Of a stretch of DNA of 64,000 nucleotides, positions 39,361 to 48,348 are shown piece after piece. Source of the stretch: JASLDZ01 sp965199975 (lineage in GTDB: Bacteria > Pseudomonadota > Alphaproteobacteria > Caulobacterales > Caulobacteraceae); the NCBI GenBank assembly GCA_965199975.1, contig OZ241340.1, positions 124,001-188,000 on the forward strand, read 5' to 3'. The position numbers and the translations under genes are program-made. Each line of letters begins with the position of its first letter. Within the stretch, counting starts at the first letter, position 1. The notes under the pieces are model-generated. The model was not told the DNA's origin, ran no database searches, and worked only from the letters and a program-made list of their open reading frames with translations.

Positions 39361-40933
39361 GCGCCTCGCCGCCGCCTGGCGCGTGCTGCCCGAGCGGCTG
39401 GCCGCGCACGTGGCGCTGTCGGGCTCCGCGCTCCTCTTGGGTGTCGCCATCTGCCTGCCGCTGGCGGTGCTGGCCGTGCGGCGGCCGCGGCTGCGGTGGG
39501 CGCTGCTCTCCACCGCCGGCCTGATCCAGACGATCCCCGGGCTGGCGCTCGTCGCGCTGTTCTACCCGCTGCTGCTGCTGGTCTCGGCCGGGCTGCAGCG
39601 TCTGCACCTGCCGGGCGTGCCGGCGCTGGGCTTCCTGCCGGCCCTCCTGGCGCTGACGCTCTACGGCCTTCTGCCCATGCTGAGGAACGCGGTCGCGGGC
39701 CTCGCCGGCGTGGCGCCCGCCCTGCGAGAGGCTGCCGACGGCATAGGCATGACGGCGCGCCAGAAGCTGTGGTGGGTCGAGGCGCCGCTCGCCGCGCCGG
39801 TGGTGATGGCGGGGATCCGCACCGCCGCCGTGCTGATCATCGGCACCGCGGTCCTGGCCACCACGGTCGGCCAGCCGTCGCTGGGCGACTACATCTTCTC
39901 CGGCCTGCAGACCGAGGACTGGGTGGCCGTGCTGTTCGGTTGCGCCGCCGCCGCGGTGCTGGCGGTGGTCGTGGACCAGCTCCTGGCGCTGATCGAGGAG
40001 GCGGCCGCCAGGCGCGACGCCAAGCGCGCGTGGATCGGCGCAGGCGGCTTGGTCGTGCTGGCCCTCCTGTCGCTCGGCCCGGGCGCGGTGCGGGCGTTCG
40101 GGCCGCGGACGAGCGGCTATGTCGTCGGCGCAAAGAACTTCAGCGAACAGTTCATCCTGGCCGACCTGATGTCGGCGCGCCTGCGCGCGACCGGGGCGCA
40201 CGTCGACCAGCGCACCGGGCTGGGATCGGCGGTGATCTTCCGCGCGCTGAGCTCGGGCGACCTGGACGCCTACGTCGACTACTCCGGCACGCTGTGGACC
40301 ACGGTCCTGGGACGGCGCGACACCCCGCCGCGAGCGCAGCTGCTGGCCCAGCTCGGCGTAGAGCTGAAGCGCCGCTATGGCGTGGAGGTCCTCGGGCCGC
40401 TCGGCTTCGAGAACGCCTACGCCCTGACGCTTCGGACCGATCGCGCCCAGACCCTGCACCTGCGCAGGTTGGACGACCTGACGGCGCGCGCGCCGTCGCT
40501 CGTGCTGGGGTCCGACCTGGAGTTCCTGCAGCGCCCCGAATGGGCCGCCCTGCGCGACGCCTATTCCCTGCGCTTCAAGGCGTCGCGCGCCTACACGCCG
40601 ACCTTCATGTACCGGGCGCTGCAGGACGGCGAGGCCGACGTGATCACCGCCTTCTCTTCGGACGGCCGGTTGGCGGGCGATCACCTGACCGCCCTCACCG
40701 ATCCGCGCGGCGCGGCGCCCGCTTACGACGCGGTGGTGCTGATCTCGCCGAAGCGCGCGCACGACGCCCGGTTGCGCGGGGCGCTCGCCCCGTTGATCGG
40801 CGCCATCGATGCGGCGCATATGCGCGCCGCCAACGCCGCCGTCGACCTCGGCGGCCGCACGCCGGATCAGGCGGCGACGGCGCTCGCGGCGCAGATCAGC
40901 CCGGGAGGCGCACGCCCTCGCGCGGCTCGCTGA
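39353..40933 (+). CDS. Osmoprotectant ABC permease fused to its OpuAC-type substrate-binding domain
   Basis: The 526-residue fusion has an N-terminal permease part with about six membrane segments and the EAA-like loop (ALREAADGIGMTARQKLWWVEAPLA, residues 124-148), followed by GTAVLATTVGQPSLGDYIFSGL. A C-terminal OpuAC/ProX binding domain starts at YVVGAKNFSEQFILADLMSA (about residue 258) and includes GSAVIFRALSSGDLDAYVDYSGT. The binding domain lies after the last membrane helix and would be periplasmic. Such fusions exist in OpuC-type importers (choline, glycine betaine, carnitine). It is co-translated with the ATPase and ends in a convergent overlap with the catalase-fold gene. Confidence 0.87.
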   Translation: MDERLAAAWRVLPERLAAHVALSGSALLLGVAICLPLAVLAVRRPRLRWALLSTAGLIQTIPGLALVALFYPLLLLVSAGLQRLHLPGVPALGFLPALLALTLYGLLPMLRNAVAGLAGVAPALREAADGIGMTARQKLWWVEAPLAAPVVMAGIRTAAVLIIGTAVLATTVGQPSLGDYIFSGLQTEDWVAVLFGCAAAAVLAVVVDQLLALIEEAAARRDAKRAWIGAGGLVVLALLSLGPGAVRAFGPRTSGYVVGAKNFSEQFILADLMSARLRATGAHVDQRTGLGSAVIFRALSSGDLDAYVDYSGTLWTTVLGRRDTPPRAQLLAQLGVELKRRYGVEVLGPLGFENAYALTLRTDRAQTLHLRRLDDLTARAPSLVLGSDLEFLQRPEWAALRDAYSLRFKASRAYTPTFMYRALQDGEADVITAFSSDGRLAGDHLTALTDPRGAAPAYDAVVLISPKRAHDARLRGALAPLIGAIDAAHMRAANAAVDLGGRTPDQAATALAAQISPGGARPRAAR

Positions 40934-42002
40934 TGTCGTCGCCGTGGGCGTTGCGGAAGGTCTTCCCCGCTTCATAGGTCCGCTGGCGCGTGCGGTTCAC
41001 GCCGCCGAGCGGCCGGAACGCCGCAAGGCCGTGCCAGACCGAAAACGCGAGGCCGTCGTCCACCGCCTTCGAGCGTTCGCGCGTCCAGGCGGGCTGCGGC
41101 GAGACGGTGATCCGCCCGACCGTCTGATAGGGGCTCTCCGCCTCGTCCCAGGCCTTGGAGGCGTCTTCGATCGGCATGGTCTCGTCGTCGGTGCGCAGCT
41201 GCACCTGCAGTTCCCACACCCCGGACTTGTCGCCAAAGAAGGCGTTGCACGCTTCCCGCAAGGCGTCAGGCTCGCCGTTGATCTTGAGGTGCTGGTCCTT
41301 CAGCGCCTTCAGCTCTTCGGAGACGGGCTTGAGGCTGAACTTGGCGATGTAGTCGCCAAAGCGGAACGGCGTCTGCGAATAGAAGGTGTCGCCCAGGATG
41401 TGCGTCTCCGGCTGGCCGCCGAAGGTGGCGAGCAGGCCGCTGGGCTGCCCGGTCACCGCGGTCACGCCCGCATTCAGCGCCTGGGTGACGCCCGAGAGCG
41501 CCTTCTTGGCGCCTTCGGCCTTGTCTGTCGTCGCCGCCAGGAGCTTGAGGTTGTTGAGGAAGGCCTTGGGCGTCGGCGCCCCGAAGGCCGGCCCATTGAC
41601 CAGGATGAAGTCCTGCGTCCGATCGCTTTCCGATCCGGGGAGGCGTTCGCCCTCCACGCCAATCACCTTGAGGGCCACGCCCCGCGGCGTCGACACGCTG
41701 TCGGCCAGGAGATCGCCCGGGATGGTGGAGAAGCGCATCACCACCGGATAGCGGCCGGGCTTGGCGAACAGCCCCTGGGCCAGGACCGGCTCGAGGTCGC
41801 CTTTGACCTCCAGCTGGCCTTCGACCAGGGCGTGGCTCTTGGCGTGCACGCTGCGCAACGGACAACCGGTGTCCTTCAGCGTGGTCTCGGAAATGCCCGC
41901 CATGGTGTCGATCAGGCCCTGGGTGGTCTGCGCCTCGTCGTCGGGGATCTCCTCGACCGAGGAATCGTAGGCGAGAGCGGGCTTGGTCGCGTGGCTCAGC
42001 AT
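40896..42002 (-). CDS. Catalase-fold family protein (y4iL/SrpA-like)
   Basis: The 368-residue protein keeps parts of the catalase fold: RSVHAKSHALVEGQLEVKG (region of the catalytic His), PVVMRFSTIPGDLLADSVSTPRG, GVALKVIG, QDFILVNGPAFGAPT and a late FSLKPVSEELK. It belongs to the short heme catalase-related group (y4iL-like, cd08152 type) whose members are often peroxidase-like rather than true catalases. No signal peptide is seen. Possible roles are peroxide or lipid-peroxide handling. It overlaps the permease-binding protein gene tail to tail by 38 bp. It is a single-gene unit upstream of the bio genes but separate from them. Confidence 0.82.
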   Translation of the reverse strand: MLSHATKPALAYDSSVEEIPDDEAQTTQGLIDTMAGISETTLKDTGCPLRSVHAKSHALVEGQLEVKGDLEPVLAQGLFAKPGRYPVVMRFSTIPGDLLADSVSTPRGVALKVIGVEGERLPGSESDRTQDFILVNGPAFGAPTPKAFLNNLKLLAATTDKAEGAKKALSGVTQALNAGVTAVTGQPSGLLATFGGQPETHILGDTFYSQTPFRFGDYIAKFSLKPVSEELKALKDQHLKINGEPDALREACNAFFGDKSGVWELQVQLRTDDETMPIEDASKAWDEAESPYQTVGRITVSPQPAWTRERSKAVDDGLAFSVWHGLAAFRPLGGVNRTRQRTYEAGKTFRNAHGDDISEPREGVRLPG

Positions 42003-42041
42003 GACAGGAGTCTCCGTTCCCGCCGGAAAAGCCCAGGCCGG

Positions 42042-42695
42042 TCAGCCCGTTCCGCTGCGAACATCCCGCCGCAGCCAGCCGACCGGGGCGCCGCTCCATC
42101 GGGCGACGGCGGCCGCCGTCTCCTGCGGGCCGGTGGCGGAGCCCGCCGTTTCGCTCACGACGACGCCCGCCACGGCGACGCCGCGCTGGCGCAGCGCGGC
42201 GTGGGCCGTGAGGGCGTGGCTGATGGCGCCGACATAGCTTCCCGCCACCAGGAGCGCCGGGCAGGCGAGGGCCTCCACCCAGTCGAGGCAGAGCGCATCG
42301 CGCGTCACCGGGCTCATCACGCCCCCCACCCCCTCGACAAGCACCACGGCCCCGCTGGCGTGGGCGAGCACGCCGCGATGGAAGGCGACGAGGTCGTCGA
42401 GGCGCAGGCTGCGGCCCTCCAGCGCGGCGGCGGCGTCCGGCGCGACGGGGGCGGTGAAGCGCCAGGGGGTGCAGGCCTCCACCGCCCCGGCTGAGAGCTC
42501 GCCTCCGAGCGCCGTGAGGAGCCGCCCCGTATCGCTGCGCGCGAAGGCGGGATCGTCGACGTCGGGCATGCCGCTGGCGACGGGCTTGACCGCCACGACC
42601 GGCCGGCCGGCCGCGCGCAGCCGGCGCACCAGGCCCGCGGCCACGTAGGTCTTGCCGACGTCGGTGCCCGCGCCGGTGACGAACAGCACGCTCAC
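42042..42695 (-). CDS. bioD: Dethiobiotin synthase
   Basis: The 217-residue enzyme has the P-loop FVTGAGTDVGKTYVAAGLV, AVKPVASG, a long SFRFTAPVAP-like block (WRFTAPVAPD) and LVEGVGGVMSP with the magnesium-binding Glu. It carboxylates diaminopelargonic acid to dethiobiotin with ATP. Its GTG start overlaps the bioF stop by four bases, so bioF-bioD is a coupled unit. bioB and bioC are not in the window. The gene ends 39 bp from the catalase-like start. Confidence 0.93.
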   Translation of the reverse strand: MSVLFVTGAGTDVGKTYVAAGLVRRLRAAGRPVVAVKPVASGMPDVDDPAFARSDTGRLLTALGGELSAGAVEACTPWRFTAPVAPDAAAALEGRSLRLDDLVAFHRGVLAHASGAVVLVEGVGGVMSPVTRDALCLDWVEALACPALLVAGSYVGAISHALTAHAALRQRGVAVAGVVVSETAGSATGPQETAAAVARWSGAPVGWLRRDVRSGTG

Positions 42696-43828
42696 GCGGC
42701 CCGCCGCGTCGTCAGCGCCAGCACCGCATCGGCGAGGGCGTCGACCTGCGCGTCTTCGTGTGCGGCGGACAGGGCGAAGCGCAGGCGCGCGCTCCCGGCC
42801 GCCACCGTGGGCGGCCGGATCGCCACCACCAGGAAGCCCAGCGCCTCCAGCGCCGCCGAGAGCGCCAGCGCCCGCCCGGCGTCGCCGACGATGAGGGGAA
42901 CGATGGCGCTCGCGGCCTCGGCGAGGCCGAGGCGCTGCGCCAGCCTGCGCGCGGCGCCTCGGACGCGGGCGCCCCGCTCCGGTTCGGCCTCCAGCACCGT
43001 CAGCGCCGCGTGCGCCGCCGCGGCCGCGGAAGGCGCGAGCCCGGTGGTGTAGACGAAGGATCGCGCCCGGCTGGTCATCAGGTCGATCACCGCGCGCGAG
43101 GCGCAGAGATAGCCGCCCACCGAGCCCAGCGCCTTGGACAGGGTGCCCATCTGCAGCGGCGGTCGAGGGCCCTCCGCCGCCTCCAGCACGCCGAGGCCGT
43201 GCGCATCGTCCGCCAGCGTCCAGGCGTCGTGGCGATCGGCGAGCGTCAGGATCGCGGCCATCGGCGCCACGTCGCCGTCCATGCTGAAGACGCTCTCGGT
43301 GGCGATGAGGGCGTGGCGCGCCGTGGGGCGCACGCGCCCCAGCCGCGCCTCAAGATCGGCCACGTCGTTGTGGCGGAAGCGCTCCACCCTCGCCCCAGAG
43401 AGCCTCGCCCCCGCCCAGATGCAGGCGTGCGTCAGCGCATCGACGAAGACGACGTCGCCCGGGCCGACCAACGCCGGCATGACCCCCAGGTTGGCGAGGT
43501 AGCCGCTGCCGAACACCAGCGCCGCCTGCGTCCCCGCATGGCGGGCCAGCGCCGCTTCGAGCGCGCGGGTCTCCGGCGCATCGCCCGTGACGAGGCGCGA
43601 CCCGCCCGCGCCCGCGCCATGGCGCGTGATCGCCGCGCACGCCGCCGCCTTCACCTGCGGATGATGGGCGAGGTCGAGGTAGTCGTTGCATGCGAAGGAG
43701 ACGAGCGCGCGCCCGCCACGCTCCACCCGCGCGCCGCCGCGCCGCGCGGTGGGCGTCAGCGTTCGGCGCAGGTCACGCGCCTCAAGCTCGGTGAGCTTGG
43801 TCTGGGCGAAGCGGTCCAGGCTGAGCAT
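42692..43828 (-). CDS. bioF: 8-amino-7-oxononanoate synthase
   Basis: The 378-residue PLP enzyme shows SFACNDYLDLAHHP, GAGAGGSRLVTGD, FGSGYLANLGVMPAL, DDAHGLGVLE and the Schiff-base Lys in GTLSKALGSVGGYL, all typical of alpha-oxoamine synthases. It joins pimeloyl-thioester and alanine. The N-terminus (SLDRFAQTKLTELEARDLRR) matches BioF rather than glycine C-acetyltransferase. It is divergent from bioA across an 83-bp interval and is co-translated with bioD. A TTGACA-like box lies in that interval. Confidence 0.94.
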   Translation of the reverse strand: MLSLDRFAQTKLTELEARDLRRTLTPTARRGGARVERGGRALVSFACNDYLDLAHHPQVKAAACAAITRHGAGAGGSRLVTGDAPETRALEAALARHAGTQAALVFGSGYLANLGVMPALVGPGDVVFVDALTHACIWAGARLSGARVERFRHNDVADLEARLGRVRPTARHALIATESVFSMDGDVAPMAAILTLADRHDAWTLADDAHGLGVLEAAEGPRPPLQMGTLSKALGSVGGYLCASRAVIDLMTSRARSFVYTTGLAPSAAAAAHAALTVLEAEPERGARVRGAARRLAQRLGLAEAASAIVPLIVGDAGRALALSAALEALGFLVVAIRPPTVAAGSARLRFALSAAHEDAQVDALADAVLALTTRRAA

Positions 43829-43911
43829 GCGCGGATCAAGCGCCCGACCGGCCGCAGGTCAAGCCGCGCCGCCTTGACAGCGTACGCCGCGCGCCCTCCC
43901 GCTCGACACCC

Positions 43912-45168
43912 ATGACATCGCTCGCCGACCAGGCGCTCTGGCGCCCCTACACCCAGATGAAGACCGCGCCGCCGCCGCTGGAGGCGGTGCGCACCTACGG
44001 TTCGCGCATCGTGCTGGCCGACGGGCGCGAGCTGGTCGACGGCGTCGCCTCGTGGTGGACGGCGGCCCACGGCTACAACAATGCGCACATCCTGGCGGCC
44101 ATGACGCGCCAGCTCGAGGCCATGCCGCACGTGATGTTCGGCGGCCTCACCCACGCCCCGGCCGAACGGCTGGCGCGGCGGCTGGCGGCGCTGCTGCCCG
44201 GCGCGCTCAACCACGTGTTCTTCTCGGATTCCGGGTCGGTCTCGGTGGAGGTCGCCATGAAGGCGGCGCTGCAGGTGTGGCTGAACCGCGGCGTGGAGGG
44301 GCGCACACGCTTCCTCAGCTTCCGCGGCGGCTATCACGGGGACACCCTGGCCACCATGTCGGTGTGCGACCCGGAGGAGGGCATGCACCGCCGCTTCGGC
44401 GCCGCCCTGCAGTCGCAGGTGATCGCCGACCTGCCGCGCACCCGCGCCCAGGCCGACGCGCTCGAGGTGCTGATGGCGACCCACCGCCATGAGCTGGCCG
44501 CGGTGATCGTCGAGCCGCTGCTGCAGGGCGCGGGCGGCATGCTGACCCACCCGCCGGAGGTGCTGGCGCAGGTGGCGCGGCTGGCGCGCAGCCATGGCCT
44601 CCTGCTCATCGCGGACGAGGTGTTCACCGGCTTCGGCCGCACGGGGACGATGTTCGCCTGCGAGCAGGCAGAGGTCGTCCCCGACCTGATCTGCCTCTCC
44701 AAGGCGCTGACCGGCGGCGTGATGGGGCTGGCCGCGACCGTGGCCACCACCGAGGTGTTCGAGGCCTTCTGGTCCGACGATCCCGCCGCCGCGCTGATGC
44801 ATGGGCCCACCTTCATGGCCAATCCGCTCGCCTGCGCCGCCGCCGGCGCCAGCCTCGACCTGTTCGAGACCGAGCCGCGCCTGCGCCAGGCGCAGGACGT
44901 GGGCGAGGCGATCATGGCCGCGCTGGCGCCGTTGCGCGGGCGGACGGGCGTCGTAGATATCCGCTGGCTGGGGGCGATGGGCGCGGTGCAGCTGGCGGCG
45001 CCGGTCGACCTGGGCGCCTTGCGCACCGCACTGCTGGAGCGCGGAGTCTGGGTGCGCCCATTCGGCGACGTCCTCTACCTTACGCCGGCGCTCAACATTG
45101 GCGAGGCCGACCTGACGCATCTCCTCGAGGCGATCGTCACCACCGCGACCGACGCCCACCCCGCATAG
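43912..45168 (+). CDS. bioA: Adenosylmethionine-8-amino-7-oxononanoate aminotransferase
   Basis: The 418-residue PLP enzyme starts LADQALWRPYTQMKTAPPPL, the family's typical N-terminus, and keeps SWWTAAHGYNN, FFSDSGSVSVEVAMKAALQ, RGGYHGDTLATMSVCDPE, VEPLLQGAGGM, DEVFTGFGRTG and the Lys in CLSKALTGG. It transfers the amino group of S-adenosylmethionine to KAPA. No BioR box (TTATMTATAA) is visible upstream, so control of the divergent bioA/bioFD promoter is unknown. A possible -35 TTGACA lies about 40 bp upstream. Confidence 0.94.
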   Translation: MTSLADQALWRPYTQMKTAPPPLEAVRTYGSRIVLADGRELVDGVASWWTAAHGYNNAHILAAMTRQLEAMPHVMFGGLTHAPAERLARRLAALLPGALNHVFFSDSGSVSVEVAMKAALQVWLNRGVEGRTRFLSFRGGYHGDTLATMSVCDPEEGMHRRFGAALQSQVIADLPRTRAQADALEVLMATHRHELAAVIVEPLLQGAGGMLTHPPEVLAQVARLARSHGLLLIADEVFTGFGRTGTMFACEQAEVVPDLICLSKALTGGVMGLAATVATTEVFEAFWSDDPAAALMHGPTFMANPLACAAAGASLDLFETEPRLRQAQDVGEAIMAALAPLRGRTGVVDIRWLGAMGAVQLAAPVDLGALRTALLERGVWVRPFGDVLYLTPALNIGEADLTHLLEAIVTTATDAHPA

Positions 45169-45175
45169 GCGCGGC

Positions 45176-46543
45176 TCACCCTGGCCCGGCGTTCCCGGCG
45201 CTTCGGGCCGCGGCCTGCGTCGTGGGCGCACCCGCACTCACGCGCCAGACCACGCCGCCGAGATCGTCGGCGATCAGGAGGGCGCCGCTGCGGTCGAGGG
45301 CGACGCCGACGGGGCGGCCGCGGGCATGGCCGTCGCGGGTGAGGAAGCCGGTGACGAGGTCCTGCGGCGGCCCGCTGGGCCGGCCGCCGACGAACGGCAC
45401 GTAGACCACCTTGTAGCCGTTCAAAGGCGTACGATCCCAACTGCCGTGCTCGCCCACGATGGCGCCGCTGCGGTAGGCGCTCGGCAGGCTGGAGCTGTCA
45501 GAGAACACCACGCCCAGGGGCGCCACGTGGGAGCTCAAGGCGTAGTCGGGCGGGATGGCGCGGGCCACGAGATCGGGCCGCTGGGGCTTCACCCGCGCAT
45601 CTACGTGCTGCCCGTAGTAGCTAAAGGGCCAGCCGTAGAAAGCGTTCTGCTTCACCGAGGTCAGGTAGTCGGGCACGAGGTCGGGGCCCAGTTCGTCGCG
45701 CTCGTTGACCACAGCCCACAGCTGGTCCGTGCCCGGCTGGATGGCCAGGCCCGCAGGGTTGCGCAGGCCGCTCGCGTAGATACGCTTGAAGCCGGTGGCG
45801 CGGTCGATCTCCCAGATCGCGGCGCGCCCAGCCTCCGCCTCCAGCCCGTTCTCGGTGATGTTGCTATTGGAGCCGACGCCCACGTAAAACTTCGACCCGT
45901 CGGGGCTGGCGACAAGGCTCTTGGTCCAGTGGTGGTCGATGGGCCCGCCCGGCAGGTCGGTGACGAGGCTCGGCGGCGCGGTGATGGTCGTCTGCCCCGG
46001 CTGATAGGGAAAGCGTAGCAGGGCGTTCGTATCTGCGACGTAGAGGTCGTTCCCCACCAGGGCCACGCCGAAGGGCGAGGTCAGGTGGTCGAGGAACACC
46101 GTGTGCAGGTCGGCTACGCCGTCACCGTTCGTGTCGCGGAACAGCAGGATGCGGTTGGGAGCCTTGCCGCCCTTGCCGCCGATCTTCTGCACGAGACCCA
46201 TGACGAAGTCCTTGGGCCGGTTGATCGGCGCTTTCGGCCCCCCCGTCTCGACCACCAGCACGTCGCCGTTGGGCAGGGCGTACACCGAGCGGGGATGCTG
46301 CAGGCCCGTCGCGAGCGCCTGCACCTTGAAGCCCGTGGGCACGGCGGGCGCCTCGCCCACGCCCCACTTGGCCACCGGCGCGATGTGCATGGGCGGTAGC
46401 AGGTACTGGTGCGGCGCGGGCAGGCGCGGGTTGGCTCCGTACTGGGTGCTGGGCGGAGCGGGCTTCCCCTCGCAGGCGCCAAGGATGAGCGTCCCGCCTG
46501 CGATGGCGAGGACTGTACGTGTGAGGGAGGGCGCGCGCATCAC
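45176..46543 (-). CDS. Sorbosone-dehydrogenase-like PQQ/beta-propeller lipoprotein
   Basis: The 455-residue protein has a lipoprotein signal (LAIAGGTLILGAC, Cys as +1). A six-bladed propeller related to L-sorbosone dehydrogenase and soluble glucose dehydrogenase follows: GFKVQALATGLQHPRSVYAL, DTNGDGVADLHTVFLDHLTSPFG, KSLVASPDGSKFYVGVGSN, ASGLRNPAGLAIQPG, IVGEHGSWDRTPLNGYKV. PQQ-dependent oxidation of a sugar or alcohol is possible; no PQQ synthesis genes are nearby. It overlaps the start-stop of the DUF2231 gene (ATGA), so they form one unit. Confidence 0.87.
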   Translation of the reverse strand: MMRAPSLTRTVLAIAGGTLILGACEGKPAPPSTQYGANPRLPAPHQYLLPPMHIAPVAKWGVGEAPAVPTGFKVQALATGLQHPRSVYALPNGDVLVVETGGPKAPINRPKDFVMGLVQKIGGKGGKAPNRILLFRDTNGDGVADLHTVFLDHLTSPFGVALVGNDLYVADTNALLRFPYQPGQTTITAPPSLVTDLPGGPIDHHWTKSLVASPDGSKFYVGVGSNSNITENGLEAEAGRAAIWEIDRATGFKRIYASGLRNPAGLAIQPGTDQLWAVVNERDELGPDLVPDYLTSVKQNAFYGWPFSYYGQHVDARVKPQRPDLVARAIPPDYALSSHVAPLGVVFSDSSSLPSAYRSGAIVGEHGSWDRTPLNGYKVVYVPFVGGRPSGPPQDLVTGFLTRDGHARGRPVGVALDRSGALLIADDLGGVVWRVSAGAPTTQAAARSAGNAGPG

Positions 46544-46974
46544 CGGCGCGCCTCATAGCTGCGGGCGTTGAGGCTCCAGCCGCCCCAGCCGCCAATAACG
46601 AGCAGAGCGGTCACGATGGCCGACAGCCAGACGCCCGACGGCGCCACCGCCGTATAGCCGTCGCGGCTGTGCACGAAGGCGTTGACGATCGACACGATCA
46701 CCGCGGCCGCGAAGATCGCGAAGCGCCACCACGAGAGGCGCGCGGTGCGCCTGCTGACGAGGTCGACCACCAATGCAAGGGCGGCGACAGCGGCGATCAG
46801 AAGGCCCGCGGTGATCAGCCAGATCGAAAAGGTCTCCCACTGGGTGGAGAAGGTCGCCAGGTACAAGAGGTCGGTCACCAGCGCGCCAATGAGGAACGCG
46901 GCCCCCAGAGGGATCAGAATTGCATGGAGCGGCGCGGGCTCGATCTGGACCGCGAGCGTTGATCGTGACGCCAT
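46540..46974 (-). CDS. DUF2231 small membrane protein
   Basis: The 144-residue protein has four hydrophobic segments and the DUF2231 opening 'P.HA.LIPLGAAFLIGAL' (PLHAILIPLGAAFLIGALVT). The family is commonly found beside sorbosone-dehydrogenase-like lipoproteins, and its conserved His suggests heme or electron-carrier binding. An electron-transfer partner in the inner membrane is plausible. It is upstream of and overlaps the lipoprotein gene by four bases. The function has not been shown for this family. Confidence 0.85.
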   Translation of the reverse strand: MASRSTLAVQIEPAPLHAILIPLGAAFLIGALVTDLLYLATFSTQWETFSIWLITAGLLIAAVAALALVVDLVSRRTARLSWWRFAIFAAAVIVSIVNAFVHSRDGYTAVAPSGVWLSAIVTALLVIGGWGGWSLNARSYEARR

Positions 46975-47049
46975 CGAGCATCCCCTGAACGTGATGCGCT
47001 TTACGCGGCTGGCGGCTTCGGGGTTCCTCTGCAGCCCGATCGGGCCCCT

Positions 47050-47937
47050 TCAGATCACGAGCTTCAGGCCCACGATCGCGAGCATGGCGGCCAGGATCGG
47101 TCGCAGCACGCGCTCCGATACGCGCGGGGTGAGGAAACTGCCCACCACGATCCCGGGCGCGGATCCGCACAGGAGCGACACCAGCAGGTGAAGGTCGACG
47201 TGGCCCATCCACCAGTGGCCCGCGCCCGCGATCAAGGTGAGCGGCACGGCGTGGGCGATGTCGGAGCCGACGATCCTGGCGAGCGGCATGCGGGGGTAGA
47301 GGAACACCAGGAGGGTCACGCCCAGCGCCCCCGCCCCGACCGACGTCAGGGTGATGAGAAACCCCAGCACCGCGCCCAGCCCCACCGTCAGCGCCGTCGT
47401 CGGACCTGCGTCCAAGCCGGGCGAAAGGCGCTGCGCCGCACGCGCCAGCCTGTCGCGCGCCAGAAGCGCCACGGCGGTCACGAGCAGCGCCACGCCGAGG
47501 CCGATCGAAAGCGGGTGCGCGGCCTTGTCGCCGTCGAGGTGCAGCACGCGCACGGCCACCAGCGTGGCGACGGTGGCCGGAACGCTCCCAGCCGCGAGGC
47601 GGCGCACCAGCACCCAGTCCACTGTGCGGTTGGCTGCGTGCACCCCCGTGCCGACGGCCTTGGTGGCCGACGCATAGAGAAGGTCGGTCCCCACCGCCGA
47701 GGCCGGGTGGAACCCGAACAGCAGGATGAGCATGGGCGTCATCAGCGAGCCGCCGCCCACGCCCGTCAGCCCGACCAGCAGCCCCACGAAGGCGCCGCTC
47801 GCGACATACAGCGGTTTGATCGCCTGCGGGCCGCCCAGCGCAGCCACGGCGATCGCACCGAGCCCGCACAGCGCGACCATGCCGATAGCGAGCGAAACGC
47901 GGCTGGCGGCCGAAAGCGTGGGGGGTCGGTGTGTCAT
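47050..47937 (-). CDS. TSUP-family (TauE/SafE) anion exporter
   Basis: The 295-residue protein has about eight membrane segments and the repeated TSUP motif: VGLTGVGGGSLMTPMLILLFGFHPASAVGTDL in the first half and TLTSVGAGALGVTLLVFLYP in the second. The family moves sulfite, sulfoacetate or related anions. Start ATG 47937 is chosen since it precedes a Ser-rich turn and the first membrane segment; ATG 47985 would add an Arg-rich tail. It is a single-gene unit 75 bp downstream of the DUF2231 gene start. The transported compound is unknown. Confidence 0.88.
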   Translation of the reverse strand: MTHRPPTLSAASRVSLAIGMVALCGLGAIAVAALGGPQAIKPLYVASGAFVGLLVGLTGVGGGSLMTPMLILLFGFHPASAVGTDLLYASATKAVGTGVHAANRTVDWVLVRRLAAGSVPATVATLVAVRVLHLDGDKAAHPLSIGLGVALLVTAVALLARDRLARAAQRLSPGLDAGPTTALTVGLGAVLGFLITLTSVGAGALGVTLLVFLYPRMPLARIVGSDIAHAVPLTLIAGAGHWWMGHVDLHLLVSLLCGSAPGIVVGSFLTPRVSERVLRPILAAMLAIVGLKLVI

Positions 47938-48235
47938 GGGCCAGCGCGGTCTCTCCACCGCGGGCAAGCTCACGCGTTTTCGCACCGAAGGCCAGCGACC
48001 TTTTCGACGCCTGGGCCCAGCGCAGATGATGGCCGATCGGGGCTCGCCGCCCGGACGCGCGACGGCCCACTTCGCCGCGAACGCGGCCGGAGCGTCGTTC
48101 GGAAGCCGTGCGTCGCCGCGGACAGGCGCCCGGAGAGGTCAGGTGTAGAGCACGACGGGCCTTAACGATTGAACCGCGGCCGGGACCCTGCCGCCCGCTG
48201 GACGCACTGTTCGAGAGGTGGGACAGGCTGCGCGA
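47938..48235. other. Intergenic interval without recognisable gene
   Basis: About 300 bases between the divergent exporter and the MFS gene carry no ORF with credible codon use. LysR-type regulators often sit here beside MFS efflux genes, but no HTH or co-inducer domain is seen in any frame. No strong palindrome was noted. Confidence 0.6.
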
Positions 48236-48348
48236 TGGTTGATCTGGACGTCCCTCGCCTGCTCGAGCGGGTGGGCGCCGCGCAGAGGCTCCTCCGCGTC
48301 TTGGCCGCGCTCGGCAGGCGGTTTGCGATGAGGCCGATCGCAGGATGA
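48236..48348 (+). CDS. Possible 37-codon leader ORF overlapping the MFS start
   Basis: ATG 48236 opens a short frame (VDLDVPRLLERVGAAQRLLR, then LAALGRRFAMRPIAG) that ends in TGA overlapping the MFS gene's ATG as ATGA. This stop-start overlap is what a translationally coupled leader would show. The peptide would be an amphipathic Arg/Leu helix. It could be chance; a ribosome site (GAGAGGTGGG) lies about 20 bp upstream, too far to be convincing. Confidence is low. Confidence 0.3.

Noticed and set aside
43829..43911. BioR or BirA operator between bioF and bioA
   Set aside because: No TTATMTATAA-like or long palindromic site is present in the 83-bp interval.
47938..48344. Possible remnant of a LysR regulator beside the MFS gene
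   Set aside because: No frame shows an HTH or co-inducer domain, even with assumed frameshifts.
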